Below, one piece after another: positions 50,313 through 59,200 of a DNA stretch of 64,000 nucleotides. The notes below the pieces were generated by a model. The model did not search any database and had not been told where the DNA came from. It saw only the letters and a list, made by a program, of their open reading frames with translations. How positions within the stretch are numbered: position 1 is the stretch's first letter; every line of letters starts with the position of its first letter. The DNA comes from Halorubrum aquaticum (GTDB lineage: Archaea; Halobacteriota; Halobacteria; Halobacteriales; Haloferacaceae). Location: the NCBI RefSeq assembly GCF_900113615.1, contig NZ_FOPZ01000010.1, positions 35,191 to 99,190 on the forward strand, given 5' to 3'. The position numbers and the translations under genes are program-made.

Positions 50313-51440
50313 ATGCCCGGGGACGCCGACGACGACATGCTCTCGTGGGACGAGTCGGTGTTCCGCGACGAGTCGGTGTTCGAGATCGACCACGTCCCCG
50401 AGACGTTCCGGCACCGGGAGAGCCAGCTCGAGAGCCTGAAGTACGCGCTCCGACCCGCCGTTCGCGGCTCCCGACCCCTGAACACGATCGTCCGGGGGCC
50501 GCCGGGGACCGGCAAAACCACCGCGGTCCAGAAGCTCTTCTCGGAACTGCGCGCGCGCACCGAGGTGCGGACCGTCCGGGTGAACTGCCAGGTCGACTCG
50601 ACGCGGTACGCCGTCTTCTCCCGGCTCTTCGAGGGGATATTCGAGTACGAGCCGCCCTCCTCGGGGATCTCCTTCAAGAAGCTGTTCGGACAGATCACCG
50701 ACCGGCTCGTCGAGGAGGACGAGGTGCTCGTGGTCGCGCTCGACGACGTGAACTACCTCTTCTACGAGAACGAGGCCTCCGACACGCTCTACTCGCTCTT
50801 GCGCGCCCACGAGGCGCACTCGGGCGCGAAGATCGGCGTGATCGTCGTCTCCTCGGACCTCTCGCTCGACGTCATCGACGACCTCGACGGCCGGGTCCAG
50901 TCGGTGTTCCGCCCCGAGGAGGTGTACTTCCCGGTGTACGACGCGCCGGAGATCTACGACATCCTCGGGGAGCGCGCGAAACGCGGCTTCCACGAGGACG
51001 TGATCGGCGACGCCGAACTGGACCGGATCGCGGAGCTGACCGCCGAGAGCGGCGACCTCCGCGTCGGGATCGACCTCCTGCGTCGGGCCGGGCTCAACGC
51101 CGAGATGCGCGCCTCCAGGACGATCGCGCTCGAGGACGTCGAGTCCGCCTACGACAAGTCGAAACACGTCCACCTCTCGCGGTCGCTCCGGGGGCTCTCG
51201 GAGTCCGAGCGCGCGCTCGTCCGCGTGCTCGCGGCCAACGACGGCGAGCAGGCCGGGACGGTGTACGAGGCGTTCCACGAGGAGACGGACCTCGGCTACA
51301 CCCGCTACTCGGAGATCATCAACAAGCTCGACCAGCTCGGCGTGATCGACGCCGAGTACGCCGACGTCGAGGGGCGCGGACGCTCGCGCGAGCTCACTCT
51401 CGCGTACGACTCCGAGGCGGTGTTGGACCGGCTGGAGTGA
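50313..51440 (+). CDS. orc: Orc1/Cdc6-family replication initiator
   Basis: A 375-residue AAA+ protein of the archaeal Orc1/Cdc6 group. N-terminal DESVFEIDHVPETFRHRESQLESLKYALRP is typical. Walker A is VRGPPGTGKTTAVQKLF, Walker B is VVALDDVNYLF (DD in place of the more usual DE), and sensor segments are VIVVSSDLSLD and SGDLRVGIDLLRRAG. The C-terminal third is a winged helix (TVYEAFHEETDLGYTRYSEIINKLDQLGVID). Haloarchaea have many paralogues; some bind origins, others do not. No origin recognition box is evident immediately upstream. Confidence 0.9.
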   Translation: MPGDADDDMLSWDESVFRDESVFEIDHVPETFRHRESQLESLKYALRPAVRGSRPLNTIVRGPPGTGKTTAVQKLFSELRARTEVRTVRVNCQVDSTRYAVFSRLFEGIFEYEPPSSGISFKKLFGQITDRLVEEDEVLVVALDDVNYLFYENEASDTLYSLLRAHEAHSGAKIGVIVVSSDLSLDVIDDLDGRVQSVFRPEEVYFPVYDAPEIYDILGERAKRGFHEDVIGDAELDRIAELTAESGDLRVGIDLLRRAGLNAEMRASRTIALEDVESAYDKSKHVHLSRSLRGLSESERALVRVLAANDGEQAGTVYEAFHEETDLGYTRYSEIINKLDQLGVIDAEYADVEGRGRSRELTLAYDSEAVLDRLE

Positions 51441-51504
51441 GCGGGACGGTCCGGGCGGGAAGCAGGGCGACGCCTTTTCACCCTCCCCGCACGCACGCGA
51501 GGGC

Positions 51505-52206
51505 ATGAAGACGAGCGGCGGCAGCGACGCGATGAAGCGACGGGCGGGCGAGTCGGCCGCGGAGACGATCGAGGACGGCGACGTGGTCGGTCTCGGGACC
51601 GGGTCGACGGCCGCGCACGCGATCCGCGCGCTCGGGGAGCGCGTCGACGCCGGAGTAGAGATCCGGGGCGTGGCGACCTCCTTCGCGAGCCGAGAACTCG
51701 CCATCGAGGAGCGGATCCCGCTCGTCGACCTCGACGAGGTCACGGGACCGGACGCGGCCGGGGTCGACGTCGCCATCGACGGGGCCGATCAGGTCGCCGC
51801 CGGCGACCTGATCAAGGGTGGCGGGGGCGCACACGCCCGCGAGAAACTCGTCGATTCGACCGCGGACCGGTTCGTCGTCGTCGCCGACCCCTCGAAGGAG
51901 ACCGCGGTCCTCGACCGCCCGGTTCCGGTCGAGGTGCTCGCGAGCGCTCGCGGCGTCGTCGCTGACGCGGTACGGGCGGCCGACGGCGAGGCGACGCTTC
52001 GGCGGGCCGAACGCAAGGACGGCCCGGTCGTCACCGACAACGGGAACCTCCTTCTCGACTGCGCGTTCGGGACGATCCCGGATCCGGGAACCCTCGTGAC
52101 GACGCTCGCGGAGACCCCGGGCGTGCTCGAACACGGGCTGTTCGTCGGGCTCGCCGACGAGGTCCACGTCGGGACCGCGGACGGGGTTCGCGTACTGGAG
52201 CCGTGA
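51505..52206 (+). CDS. rpiA: Ribose-5-phosphate isomerase A
   Basis: A 233-residue isomerase interconverting ribose 5-phosphate and ribulose 5-phosphate. Signatures are VVGLGTGSTAAHAIRAL (phosphate loop), DVAIDGADQVAAGDLIKGGGGAHAREKLV (substrate site with catalytic Glu and Lys) and DNGNLLLDCAFGTI. The start MKTSGGSDAMKRRAGE follows a short GC-rich gap after the orc gene. Supplies pentose phosphates for nucleotides. Confidence 0.95.
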   Translation: MKTSGGSDAMKRRAGESAAETIEDGDVVGLGTGSTAAHAIRALGERVDAGVEIRGVATSFASRELAIEERIPLVDLDEVTGPDAAGVDVAIDGADQVAAGDLIKGGGGAHAREKLVDSTADRFVVVADPSKETAVLDRPVPVEVLASARGVVADAVRAADGEATLRRAERKDGPVVTDNGNLLLDCAFGTIPDPGTLVTTLAETPGVLEHGLFVGLADEVHVGTADGVRVLEP

Positions 52207-52286
52207 CCGCGCGCGACCCGTGATCCGCCGATGGCGGTCGCTATCCGAGAAGAGCGGATCGAAAGAAAACGGCAGGTTCGGACGCC

Positions 52287-52454
52287 TTACAGGTCGCGAG
52301 GCTGGACCGTCTTCCGGTCGTTGGCCTCGGCGCGGCGTGCGGCGTCTTCGAGCAGCTCGTCCACTTCTTCGTCCAGCGCGTCGTAGAAGTCCGAAGCGAC
52401 GTTCTTGTCGTCCAGGGCTTCCTTGACTGCCGCTTTGACAATGAGGTCTGCCAT
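52287..52454 (-). CDS. Histone-fold mini-protein (DUF1931-like)
   Basis: A 55-residue acidic protein: ATG at 52454, TAA at 52287-52289. The sequence MADLIVKAAVKEALDDKNV, then FYDALDEEVDELLEDAARRAEANDRKTVQPRDL, fits the helix-strand-helix pattern of a histone fold, and the ending KTVQPRDL matches the archaeal histone-fold 'T-x-x-x-D-L' end. It resembles the DUF1931/CBF-like group. It probably dimerises; DNA binding is uncertain because the surface is acidic. The frame is too small to be found by length alone, but the match is clear. Confidence 0.75.
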   Translation of the reverse strand: MADLIVKAAVKEALDDKNVASDFYDALDEEVDELLEDAARRAEANDRKTVQPRDL

Positions 52455-52670
52455 GCGATCGGGCGTATCCGTCGGGAGTTAATAAGAGTTCCTGAATTCG
52501 CCCGCGAGGGACGCCGTGCGGGCGGTTCACGGCGGGGGCGCGTGAGGGAGTTATATATGTCTTTTGGAGCGCGAAGCCGGATCCGACCCGTCCACGACAA
52601 CGGCTCACAAGGTGTTTCGCGTCGATCGCGGATCGACGGCTACGAACCCGTGCGCCTCGAGGGGCCGACC

Positions 52671-53471
52671 ATGCGCGAGGAGAAGCCGAACGGGAGGGAC
52701 GGATCGACGGTTCGCGGGACGCTCGAGGCGCTCGCGGACGGGGAGATCGACGTCGCCGAGGCGGAATCGCGGATCGCGGGGTACGCGACGACGGCCGCGG
52801 GACGGTTCGACGCCGCCCGCGAGGACCGTCGCGGGATCCCCGAGGCGGTGCTCGCGGAGGGGAAACGCCCCGCCGAGACCGCGGCGCTCGCGACCACCGC
52901 CCTGGAGACGACGGGCCGGGCGCTCGTGACCCGCGCGAGTCCCGACCACGCGGCGGCGGTCAGAGAGGCGGTCGGGGACGCCGCGCCGGACGCCTCGGTC
53001 GACCACGACGAGGTGACCCGAACCGTCGTCGTTCACGCCGCGGGGTTCGAGCCGCCGGCGCTCTCCGCGACCATCGCGATCGTGACCGCCGGGACCGCGG
53101 ACGCGCCGGTCGCCGGCGAGGCCGCCGTCATCGCCCGCGAGGTCGGCGCGAGCGTCGACCGGATCGACGACGTGGGCGTCGCGAACCTCGACCGCCTGCT
53201 CGATCAGATCGAGCGGATCCGCGAGGCCGACGTCGTCGTCGTCGCGGCCGGTCGCGAGGGGGCGCTCCCCACGGTGGTCGCCGGGCTGGTCGCCGCGCCC
53301 GTGATCGCGGTCCCGGTCTCGACGGGGTACGGCGAGGGCGGCGAGGGCGCGGCCGCGCTCGCGGGGGCGCTCCAGTCGTGTACCGTGCTCACGACCGTGA
53401 ACGTCGACGCCGGGTTCGTCGCCGGCGCGCAGGCGGGGCTCATCGCCCGCGCGATCGACGGCGGGGACTGA
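52671..53471 (+). CDS. larB: LarB-like nickel-pincer cofactor biosynthesis protein
   Basis: A 266-residue protein. Residues about 10-50 are a helical lead ([22 protein letters not shown]), followed by [19 protein letters not shown], typical of LarB. Residues about 130-266 are a PurE-like domain ([26 protein letters not shown] ... [19 protein letters not shown] ... [17 protein letters not shown]). LarB carboxylates and hydrolyses nicotinic acid adenine dinucleotide in making the nickel-pincer cofactor of lactate racemase. The start is ATG 52671; a GTG seven codons upstream is possible. larC and larE are not in the window. Confidence 0.85.
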   Translation: MREEKPNGRDGSTVRGTLEALADGEIDVAEAESRIAGYATTAAGRFDAAREDRRGIPEAVLAEGKRPAETAALATTALETTGRALVTRASPDHAAAVREAVGDAAPDASVDHDEVTRTVVVHAAGFEPPALSATIAIVTAGTADAPVAGEAAVIAREVGASVDRIDDVGVANLDRLLDQIERIREADVVVVAAGREGALPTVVAGLVAAPVIAVPVSTGYGEGGEGAAALAGALQSCTVLTTVNVDAGFVAGAQAGLIARAIDGGD

Positions 53472-53475
53472 GGTC

Positions 53476-53724
53476 GTGTCGGACCACCACGTGTACGTGA
53501 TCGAGTGTGCCGACGGCACGCTCTACACCGGCTACACCACCGACGTGGAGCGGCGGGTCGCCGAACACGACGCCGGCGAGGGGGCCAAGTACACCCGCGG
53601 GCGGACGCCGGTGACGCTGCGGCACGTCGAGTCGTTCGAGTCGAAGTCGGCGGCGATGTCCCGCGAGCACGCGATCAAGTCGTTGTCGCGCGCCGAGAAG
53701 GAGGAACTGGTCGGCGAGGAGTGA
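53476..53724 (+). CDS. GIY-YIG nuclease-superfamily protein (UPF0213 type)
   Basis: An 82-residue single-domain GIY-YIG protein starting at GTG 53476. The two strands are [10 protein letters not shown] and LYTGYTTD (GIY-YIG variant VYV-YTG), followed by the conserved Arg in [23 protein letters not shown] and the helix with Glu ([17 protein letters not shown]). It may be a small structure-specific nuclease of unknown role. It begins four bases after the larB stop. Confidence 0.85.
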   Translation: MSDHHVYVIECADGTLYTGYTTDVERRVAEHDAGEGAKYTRGRTPVTLRHVESFESKSAAMSREHAIKSLSRAEKEELVGEE

Positions 53725-53746
53725 GTTCCCGGCGGGACCGTCGGTC

Positions 53747-54637
53747 CTACTCGACGAGGCGCTCGATCTCGGTGACGAGGATGCCGCTCGCGCCGACCGC
53801 CTTCAGCTCCGAGATGGTCGCGAACACGTCGCGCTCCTCGACGACGGCGTGGACCGCGACCGTCCCGTTCCCGTTCTCGTCGGCCTCGACGTCCATCACG
53901 GTCGGGCCGCCGAGCCCGGGGATCACGTCCTTCACCTCGTCGAGTCTCGCCTTCGGGGCGTTCATCATCAGGTAGCGGCGGCCGTCGGCGGCCAGCACGG
54001 ACTCGAAGGCGGTGGTCACCTGCTCGACCTTCGGGTCTGTGACGACGTCGGGGCGGGCGAACAGCCTGACCGAGGAGTCGAGCACGTCGTCGATCACGGC
54101 GAGCCGGTTCACCTTCAGGGTCGTGCCCGTGGAGGTGATGTCGACGATGGCGTCGGCCATGTCGACGTGGGGGGTAAGCTCCGTCGCGCCGGTGACGGTG
54201 ACCACGTCGGCGTCGACGCCCACGCGCTCGAGGTAGTTCCGGGTGACGTTCGGGAACTCGGTCGCGATCGTCTTCCCGACCAGGTCCTCGACGGTCGTCA
54301 CCTCGCCGTCCTCGGGGGCGGCGAGGACGAGCCGGCAGGAGCCGTATCCCAGATCGAGCACGTCGACGAGGTCGCCCTCGGTCGCGTCGGCGGCCTCTCC
54401 GACGACGCCGCCGGACTCGGCGGCCTGGTCCAGCCCGGTGACGCCGAGGTCGGCCGCGCCGTCGCGGACGTACTCGGGGATGTCGGCCGCGCGCGCGTAG
54501 AGGACCGTCACGTCGGGGTCGACCGTCTCGGCGTACAGCTGTCGGTCGGCGGTCTCCTCGACGTGGAGCCCGGCACGCTCGAGAAGCGAGAGCGTCGGCT
54601 CGTGTAGGCGGCCCTTGTTGGGGACGGCGATGCGCAT
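53747..54637 (-). CDS. hisG: ATP phosphoribosyltransferase, long form
   Basis: A 296-residue enzyme that joins ATP and PRPP in the first step of histidine synthesis. The start [23 protein letters not shown] is canonical. The catalytic lobe contains [14 protein letters not shown] and the PRPP site [18 protein letters not shown]. Residues about 220-296 form the C-terminal regulatory ACT/P-II-like domain ([29 protein letters not shown]), which binds histidine for feedback inhibition, so this is the HisZ-independent long form. Confidence 0.95.
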   Translation of the reverse strand: MRIAVPNKGRLHEPTLSLLERAGLHVEETADRQLYAETVDPDVTVLYARAADIPEYVRDGAADLGVTGLDQAAESGGVVGEAADATEGDLVDVLDLGYGSCRLVLAAPEDGEVTTVEDLVGKTIATEFPNVTRNYLERVGVDADVVTVTGATELTPHVDMADAIVDITSTGTTLKVNRLAVIDDVLDSSVRLFARPDVVTDPKVEQVTTAFESVLAADGRRYLMMNAPKARLDEVKDVIPGLGGPTVMDVEADENGNGTVAVHAVVEERDVFATISELKAVGASGILVTEIERLVE

Positions 54638-54733
54638 GCCGGAGGGTCGTGCGGCGAGGGGGAAACGTTTTCGTCCGGCGGCGGTAGCGATCGCGGGGCG
54701 ACCGCGGTCACACGAGCGATCCGGCTCGTACGC

Positions 54734-55099
54734 TCAGATCAGTCGGGACGCGACGGGGAGACAGCAGACGAAGACGACGGGCCACGCGAGCATCTGAACG
54801 ACCGGATCGGCGGGCGACGCGGCGATGCTACCGATGAGCCCGCCGAACCCGGCGAGCGCGACGACCGCGGCGCGTCGCTCCCACCGGGACGGGTCCGCCT
54901 CTCGGGCGTGCCCGCGACGCCACCAGAGCATGTAGTACAGCAGGAGGATCCCGGAGAGCGGCGCGAGGACGCCCCAGAGGAACGGGTGGGCGCTCCCGCG
55001 GGCGCGGGCGTCGAGGACGACCCACGCGCCGGTCGCGACCCAGACGACCGGAAACAGCAGTGCGCCGAACGTGATAACGAGCGCGAACGCGGGTGACAC
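54734..55099 (-). CDS. Hypothetical membrane protein
   Basis: A 121-residue protein with four hydrophobic segments at about 4-28, 40-58, 75-92 and 98-115. The start GTG 55099 gives [25 protein letters not shown]; the frame is open upstream but passes through the 22-bp tandem repeats, so a later start is preferred. The segment [28 protein letters not shown] is typical of small haloarchaeal membrane proteins of unknown function. It is divergent from uvrB. Confidence 0.6.
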   Translation of the reverse strand: MSPAFALVITFGALLFPVVWVATGAWVVLDARARGSAHPFLWGVLAPLSGILLLYYMLWWRRGHAREADPSRWERRAAVVALAGFGGLIGSIAASPADPVVQMLAWPVVFVCCLPVASRLI

Positions 55100-55104
55100 G
55101 GGTC

Positions 55105-55190
55105 CCCTTTCGGTTCGAGGAGGGTAGGTCTTCGGTTCGACGGGAGTGGGTCTTCGGTTCGACGGGAGTGGGTCTTCGGTTCGAAGAGGA
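55105..55190. repeat. 22-bp tandem repeats between a membrane gene and uvrB
   Basis: Units at 55127-55148 and 55149-55170 share GGTCTTCGGTTCGACGGG and are identical over their full 22 bases; a third (55171-55190) is diverged at its end, and a fourth, weaker copy precedes them (55105-55126). They lie in the divergent promoter region of uvrB and the membrane gene. Confidence 0.75.
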
Positions 55191-55258
55191 CACGAGGCCG
55201 CCCGAGCCGCCGCCCCGGGCGCGCCGCTCAAGTGTCTCGGCCACCAACGAGGCGTATC

Positions 55259-57313
55259 GTGAGCGACGCCGACTCCCCCCTCTCGGAGGACCGCCCGACC
55301 GCCGACCGACCGCTTCGGGTGGACGCCCCGTTCGATCCCGCGGGCGACCAGCCCGAGGCGATCGAGAAGCTGGTGGAGGGGTTCGAGGCGGGCGCGAAAA
55401 AGCAGACCCTCCTCGGCGTGACCGGCTCCGGCAAGACCAACACCGTCTCGTGGGTCGCCGAGGAACTGAACCGGCCGACGCTCGTGTTGGCACACAACAA
55501 GACGCTCGCCGCCCAGCTGTACGAGGAGTTCCGCGAGCTCTTCCCGGACAACGCCGTCGAGTACTTCGTCTCCTACTACGACTACTACCAGCCGGAGGCG
55601 TACGTCGAGCAGACGGACACGTTCATCGACAAGGAGATGTCGATAAACGAGGAGATCGACCGGCTGCGGCACTCCGCGACCCGCTCCCTGTTGACGCGAG
55701 ACGACGTCATCGTCGTCGCTTCGGTCTCGGCCATCTACGGGCTCGGCGACCCGCAGAACTACCGGGAGATGGCCCTCCGGCTGGAGGTCGGCGAGGAGGT
55801 GGGCCGCGAGGGGCTGCTCGCCGACCTCGTCGACCTCAACTACGAGCGCAACGACGTGGACTTCACGCAGGGCACCTTCCGCGTGCGCGGCGACACCGTC
55901 GAGATCTACCCGATGTACGGCCGGTACGCGGTCCGCGTCGAGCTGTGGGGCGAGGAGATCGACCGGATGGTGAAGGTCGACCCGATGAAGGGCGAGGTCG
56001 TGAGCGAGGAGCCCGCGGTCATGCTCCACCCCGCCGAGCACTACTCGATCCCCGACGACAAGCTGGAGCAGGCCATCGCGGAGATCGAGGACCTGATGGA
56101 GAAACGTGTGGCCTACTTCGAGCGACAGGGCGATCTGGTCGCGGCCCAGCGGATCGAGGAGCGCACCACCTTCGACGTCGAGATGCTCCGGGAGGCCGGC
56201 TACTGCTCGGGCATCGAGAACTACTCGGTCCACATGGACGACCGCGACCCCGGCGACGCCCCCTACACCCTGCTCGATTACTTCCCCGACGACTTCCTCA
56301 CCGTGGTCGACGAGTCACACCAGACGATCCCGCAGATCAGAGGGCAGTACGAGGGCGACAAGTCCCGCAAGGACTCGCTCGTCGAGAACGGGTTCCGGCT
56401 CCCGACCGCCTACGACAACCGTCCCCTGACGTTCGAGGAGTTCGAGGAGAAGACCGACCGGACGCTGTACGTCTCCGCGACGCCGAGCGAGTACGAGCGC
56501 GAGGAGTCGGCGAACGTCGTCGAACAGATCGTCCGACCGACCCACCTCGTCGACCCGAAGGTGGAGGTGACGGGGGCGACCGGGCAGGTCGAGGACCTCC
56601 TCGATCGGGTCGACGAGCGGATCGAGCGCGACGAGCGGGTGCTCGTCACCACCCTCACGAAACGCATGGCCGAGGACCTCACGGAGTACTTCGAGGAGGC
56701 AGGGGTCGACGTGGCGTACATGCACGACGAGACGGACACGCTGGAGCGCCACGAGATCATCCGCGACCTCCGACTCGGCAACATCGACGTGCTCGTCGGG
56801 ATCAACCTGCTGCGGGAGGGGCTCGACATCCCGGAGGTGAGCCTCGTCGCCATCCTCGACGCCGACCAGGAGGGGTTCCTCCGCTCGACGACGACGCTCG
56901 TCCAGACGATGGGGCGGGCCGCCCGCAACGTCAACGGCGAGGTGGTCCTCTACGCGGACCGAGTCACCGACTCGATGGAGGCCGCGATCGAGGAGACCCA
57001 GCGCCGCCGGGAGATCCAACTCGAGTACAACGAGGAGCACGGCCACGAGGCGACCACCATCGATAAGCCGGTGGGCGAGACCAACCTGCCGGGCTCGAAG
57101 ACGGACACGAGCGGCGTGAGCGTCGGCGACGTGGAGAACGAGGACGAGGCGAAAGCGCGGATCGAGGCGCTCGAAGGGCGGATGAACGAGGCCGCGAGCA
57201 ACCTGGAGTTCGAGCTGGCCGCCGACATCCGCGACCGGATCGCGGAGCTGCGCCGGGCGTTCGAGCTCGACGGCGACGAGGAGGGCGTGCCCGCGCCGAT
57301 GCTCGAGGAGTGA
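55259..57313 (+). CDS. uvrB: Excinuclease ABC subunit B
   Basis: A 684-residue damage-recognition helicase of bacterial-type nucleotide excision repair. [21 protein letters not shown] is the N-terminal motif, Walker A is [19 protein letters not shown], the beta-hairpin region includes [15 protein letters not shown], the DEAD-like box is [13 protein letters not shown], and motifs V-VI are [17 protein letters not shown] and [17 protein letters not shown]. The C-terminal UVR domain ([26 protein letters not shown]) binds UvrC. Start GTG 55259 is chosen; a GTG nine codons upstream is possible. Confidence 0.96.
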   Translation: MSDADSPLSEDRPTADRPLRVDAPFDPAGDQPEAIEKLVEGFEAGAKKQTLLGVTGSGKTNTVSWVAEELNRPTLVLAHNKTLAAQLYEEFRELFPDNAVEYFVSYYDYYQPEAYVEQTDTFIDKEMSINEEIDRLRHSATRSLLTRDDVIVVASVSAIYGLGDPQNYREMALRLEVGEEVGREGLLADLVDLNYERNDVDFTQGTFRVRGDTVEIYPMYGRYAVRVELWGEEIDRMVKVDPMKGEVVSEEPAVMLHPAEHYSIPDDKLEQAIAEIEDLMEKRVAYFERQGDLVAAQRIEERTTFDVEMLREAGYCSGIENYSVHMDDRDPGDAPYTLLDYFPDDFLTVVDESHQTIPQIRGQYEGDKSRKDSLVENGFRLPTAYDNRPLTFEEFEEKTDRTLYVSATPSEYEREESANVVEQIVRPTHLVDPKVEVTGATGQVEDLLDRVDERIERDERVLVTTLTKRMAEDLTEYFEEAGVDVAYMHDETDTLERHEIIRDLRLGNIDVLVGINLLREGLDIPEVSLVAILDADQEGFLRSTTTLVQTMGRAARNVNGEVVLYADRVTDSMEAAIEETQRRREIQLEYNEEHGHEATTIDKPVGETNLPGSKTDTSGVSVGDVENEDEAKARIEALEGRMNEAASNLEFELAADIRDRIAELRRAFELDGDEEGVPAPMLEE

Positions 57314-57351
57314 CCGGGGATCGGTTTCGCGACGCGGCTCGTCGTGATTTG

Positions 57352-57405
57352 AAGTAACCATATATAATTACTAACAGGCAAACAAGTAGCTGATACCAGT
57401 TACTT
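57352..57405. promoter_or_regulatory. AT-rich promoter with flanking inverted repeat
   Basis: AAGTAAC (57352-57358) and GTTACTT (57399-57405) are inverted copies flanking CATATATAATTAC (57359-57371), a strong TATA-like box. They lie in the leader of the small membrane protein at 57431. The arrangement would suit a regulator binding around the TATA box. Confidence 0.4.
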
Positions 57406-57430
57406 AGTTCCCGCGGCTCCACGAACGCAC

Positions 57431-57676
57431 ATGCTCGGGGACCTCCGCTCGCGGTCGGCGCTCCAGGCGCGGCGGCGCGCGATCGTGAAGACGCTCTGTT
57501 ACCGGCTCCTCATGGTTCTGGTCACGGTGATCGTCGCGTGGGCGGTCGTGGGGGACGTCGGCGACGCGGTGAACATCGGGCTCGTCGCGAACGTCGTGAA
57601 GACCGGGACGTACTACCTGTACGAGCGGACCTGGGACCGTATCTCGTGGGGGATCCCCGCGTCCGCCTCCGGATAA
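57431..57676 (+). CDS. DUF2061 family membrane protein
   Basis: An 81-residue membrane protein. RRAIVKTLCYRLLMVLVTVIVAWAVVGD is the first span with the DUF2061 lead (K-T-x-x-Y-R), and VNIGLVANVVKTGTYYLYERTWDRISWG is the second, including the conserved YYxYERxWxxI ending. Function is unknown; the family occurs widely in bacteria and archaea. It begins with ATG 57431. Confidence 0.85.
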   Translation: MLGDLRSRSALQARRRAIVKTLCYRLLMVLVTVIVAWAVVGDVGDAVNIGLVANVVKTGTYYLYERTWDRISWGIPASASG

Positions 57677-57742
57677 CCCCGATTATCACGCGGGCGAGTC
57701 GCGGCGACGGGGTTTTTATCGGCCAGCGACCGACCGGGGTAC

Positions 57743-58270
57743 ATGTATCGTCGCGCGGTCGTGGCCGGCGCGCTCGCCGTCGCGACCGCGGGGTGTACGG
57801 ACCGGATCCACGACCTCGCGGCGTCGACGCCGCGGGACATCGCGGTCAGGAGCCGGTACGTGGACGACGACCCGCTGGTTCCCGAACGGAGCGTGCGAAC
57901 ACAGCCCCCGGAGCTGCTGACGCACGCCCTCTCGTTTCGGTCGGCCGCCCGCGCGAGGGGCGCGCTTCTCGCGGACGCGGAGCGGACGCTGTCGTTCGTC
58001 GAGTCGACGCCGTTCGTCGACGACGGGGGCGAGGCGGTGCTCGTGATCGCACAGCGGTTGGCTCCGCCGGGGATCGACGTCCGGCTTGGGTCGGTGAGCC
58101 GGATCGGCGACCGCGCGCTGCGGGTCGCGGCCGACGAGATCGGTCACCGTCCGGGCGACGAGGACGACCTCGCGGTCCACACGCTCCTCGTCCGACTGAC
58201 CGACGGACGCGGTCCGCCGGAGCGCGTCGTCGTCTCGATCGAGGGTGACCGTGCCGGCGTCACGATCTGA
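57743..58270 (+). CDS. Predicted lipoprotein of unknown function
   Basis: A 175-residue protein starting MYRRAVVAGALAVATAGCTDR, a short signal with RR and a lipobox (TAGC, Cys18), so it is predicted to be exported and lipid-anchored. The mature part has strands such as AVLVIAQRLAPPGIDVRLGSVSRIGDRALRVAADE and AVHTLLVRLTDGRGPPERVVVSIEG, suggesting a beta-rich domain. No known family is recognised. Confidence 0.65.
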   Translation: MYRRAVVAGALAVATAGCTDRIHDLAASTPRDIAVRSRYVDDDPLVPERSVRTQPPELLTHALSFRSAARARGALLADAERTLSFVESTPFVDDGGEAVLVIAQRLAPPGIDVRLGSVSRIGDRALRVAADEIGHRPGDEDDLAVHTLLVRLTDGRGPPERVVVSIEGDRAGVTI

Positions 58271-58355
58271 GCCGACGGCCCGCCCGACGAGCCGCCGGCA
58301 GGTCAGCGGTTCGGCGGTCCAGCGAGTATTTGAACCTCGCCGTCGTCGCACGGAT

Positions 58356-58922
58356 ATGGCCTCCCCCATCTCCGTCCCTCGCCGCGCGCTCGGAGCGGTC
58401 CAGATCGGGATCGCGACGCTGCTTCTCTCCCAACCGCTCGCGCTCCGATCGGTCACCGTCGGCGCGGGGACCCCGACGCTCGCGGAGCCGGGAACGCTGG
58501 TCGCGCTGGCCCCGCCCGCGCTCGTGGCCGCCGGGGCGGTGACGTTCCTCTCCGGTCTCGCGGCCGTCCGCGGCCGAACGCTGAGTCCGCGTGCGAGCCT
58601 CGCGACTCCCGTCGTCTGCGTCGCCGCAGGCGTCGCCCTCGGGGTCGACGTCGGCCCCGAGGCCGTGTCGGCGGCGTCGCTGAGCGTCTCCGGGGTGACG
58701 CCGTTCGTCGTCGCCGGCGCGACCATCGGCGGGTCGCTCGCGCCCGTCGTTCTCGGGGCGACTCGCGAGGACACGGTCGCGCTGCTCGCCGGGGCCGTCC
58801 TCCTGTTGGTCGGGATCGGTCTCGCGCCCGCGCCCACCCTCGCGCTGGTCGCGGGACTGCTCGGCGGCGGGGTCGCGATCGGGGCGCTGTGGACCCTCGA
58901 CGCCGAAAGCTGGCGTCCGTGA
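58356..58922 (+). CDS. Hypothetical multi-span membrane protein
   Basis: A 188-residue protein with about six Ala/Val/Leu-rich hydrophobic segments. The start is ATG 58356 (MASPISVPRRALGAVQIGIATLLL); the open frame upstream overlaps the previous gene and is not used. No charged motif or family is recognised. It ends GALWTLDAESWRP. Confidence 0.6.
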   Translation: MASPISVPRRALGAVQIGIATLLLSQPLALRSVTVGAGTPTLAEPGTLVALAPPALVAAGAVTFLSGLAAVRGRTLSPRASLATPVVCVAAGVALGVDVGPEAVSAASLSVSGVTPFVVAGATIGGSLAPVVLGATREDTVALLAGAVLLLVGIGLAPAPTLALVAGLLGGGVAIGALWTLDAESWRP

Positions 58923-59200
58923 CCCGTCTCGAGTAGCCGCACACGGGCGACGAGGAGCGCGAGCGATCGGCGACGGCACGGGCTCAGTTGTCCGTAAGAC
59001 AAGTAAAATTGTATTACTGAAATGCTGTTGGTAATGTTTATGCCGGTGGAGTCGGAGACGTTCGACACGGTTCACACGGGACGGTTCGACCGGAGCGGTT
59101 GCCCCGTTTTCCGCGGGTAGCCGCGCGTTCGCGCCGGATCCGGAACGCTTCGAGAGTGGCGACGCCGTCCGGCGATCGGCCCGTGGAACCCCGAGCACAC
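58923..59200 (+). promoter_or_regulatory. Leader and promoter region of nrdAB
   Basis: About 280 bases before nrdA. The AT-rich stretch ACAAGTAAAATTGTATTACTG (its first 20 bases at about 58998-59017) and TAATGTTTATGCC (59030-59042) are candidate promoter elements, leaving a leader of at least 130 bases. The leader contains GGTTCACACGGGACGGTTCG. No coding frame upstream of the ATG is convincing. Confidence 0.35.
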
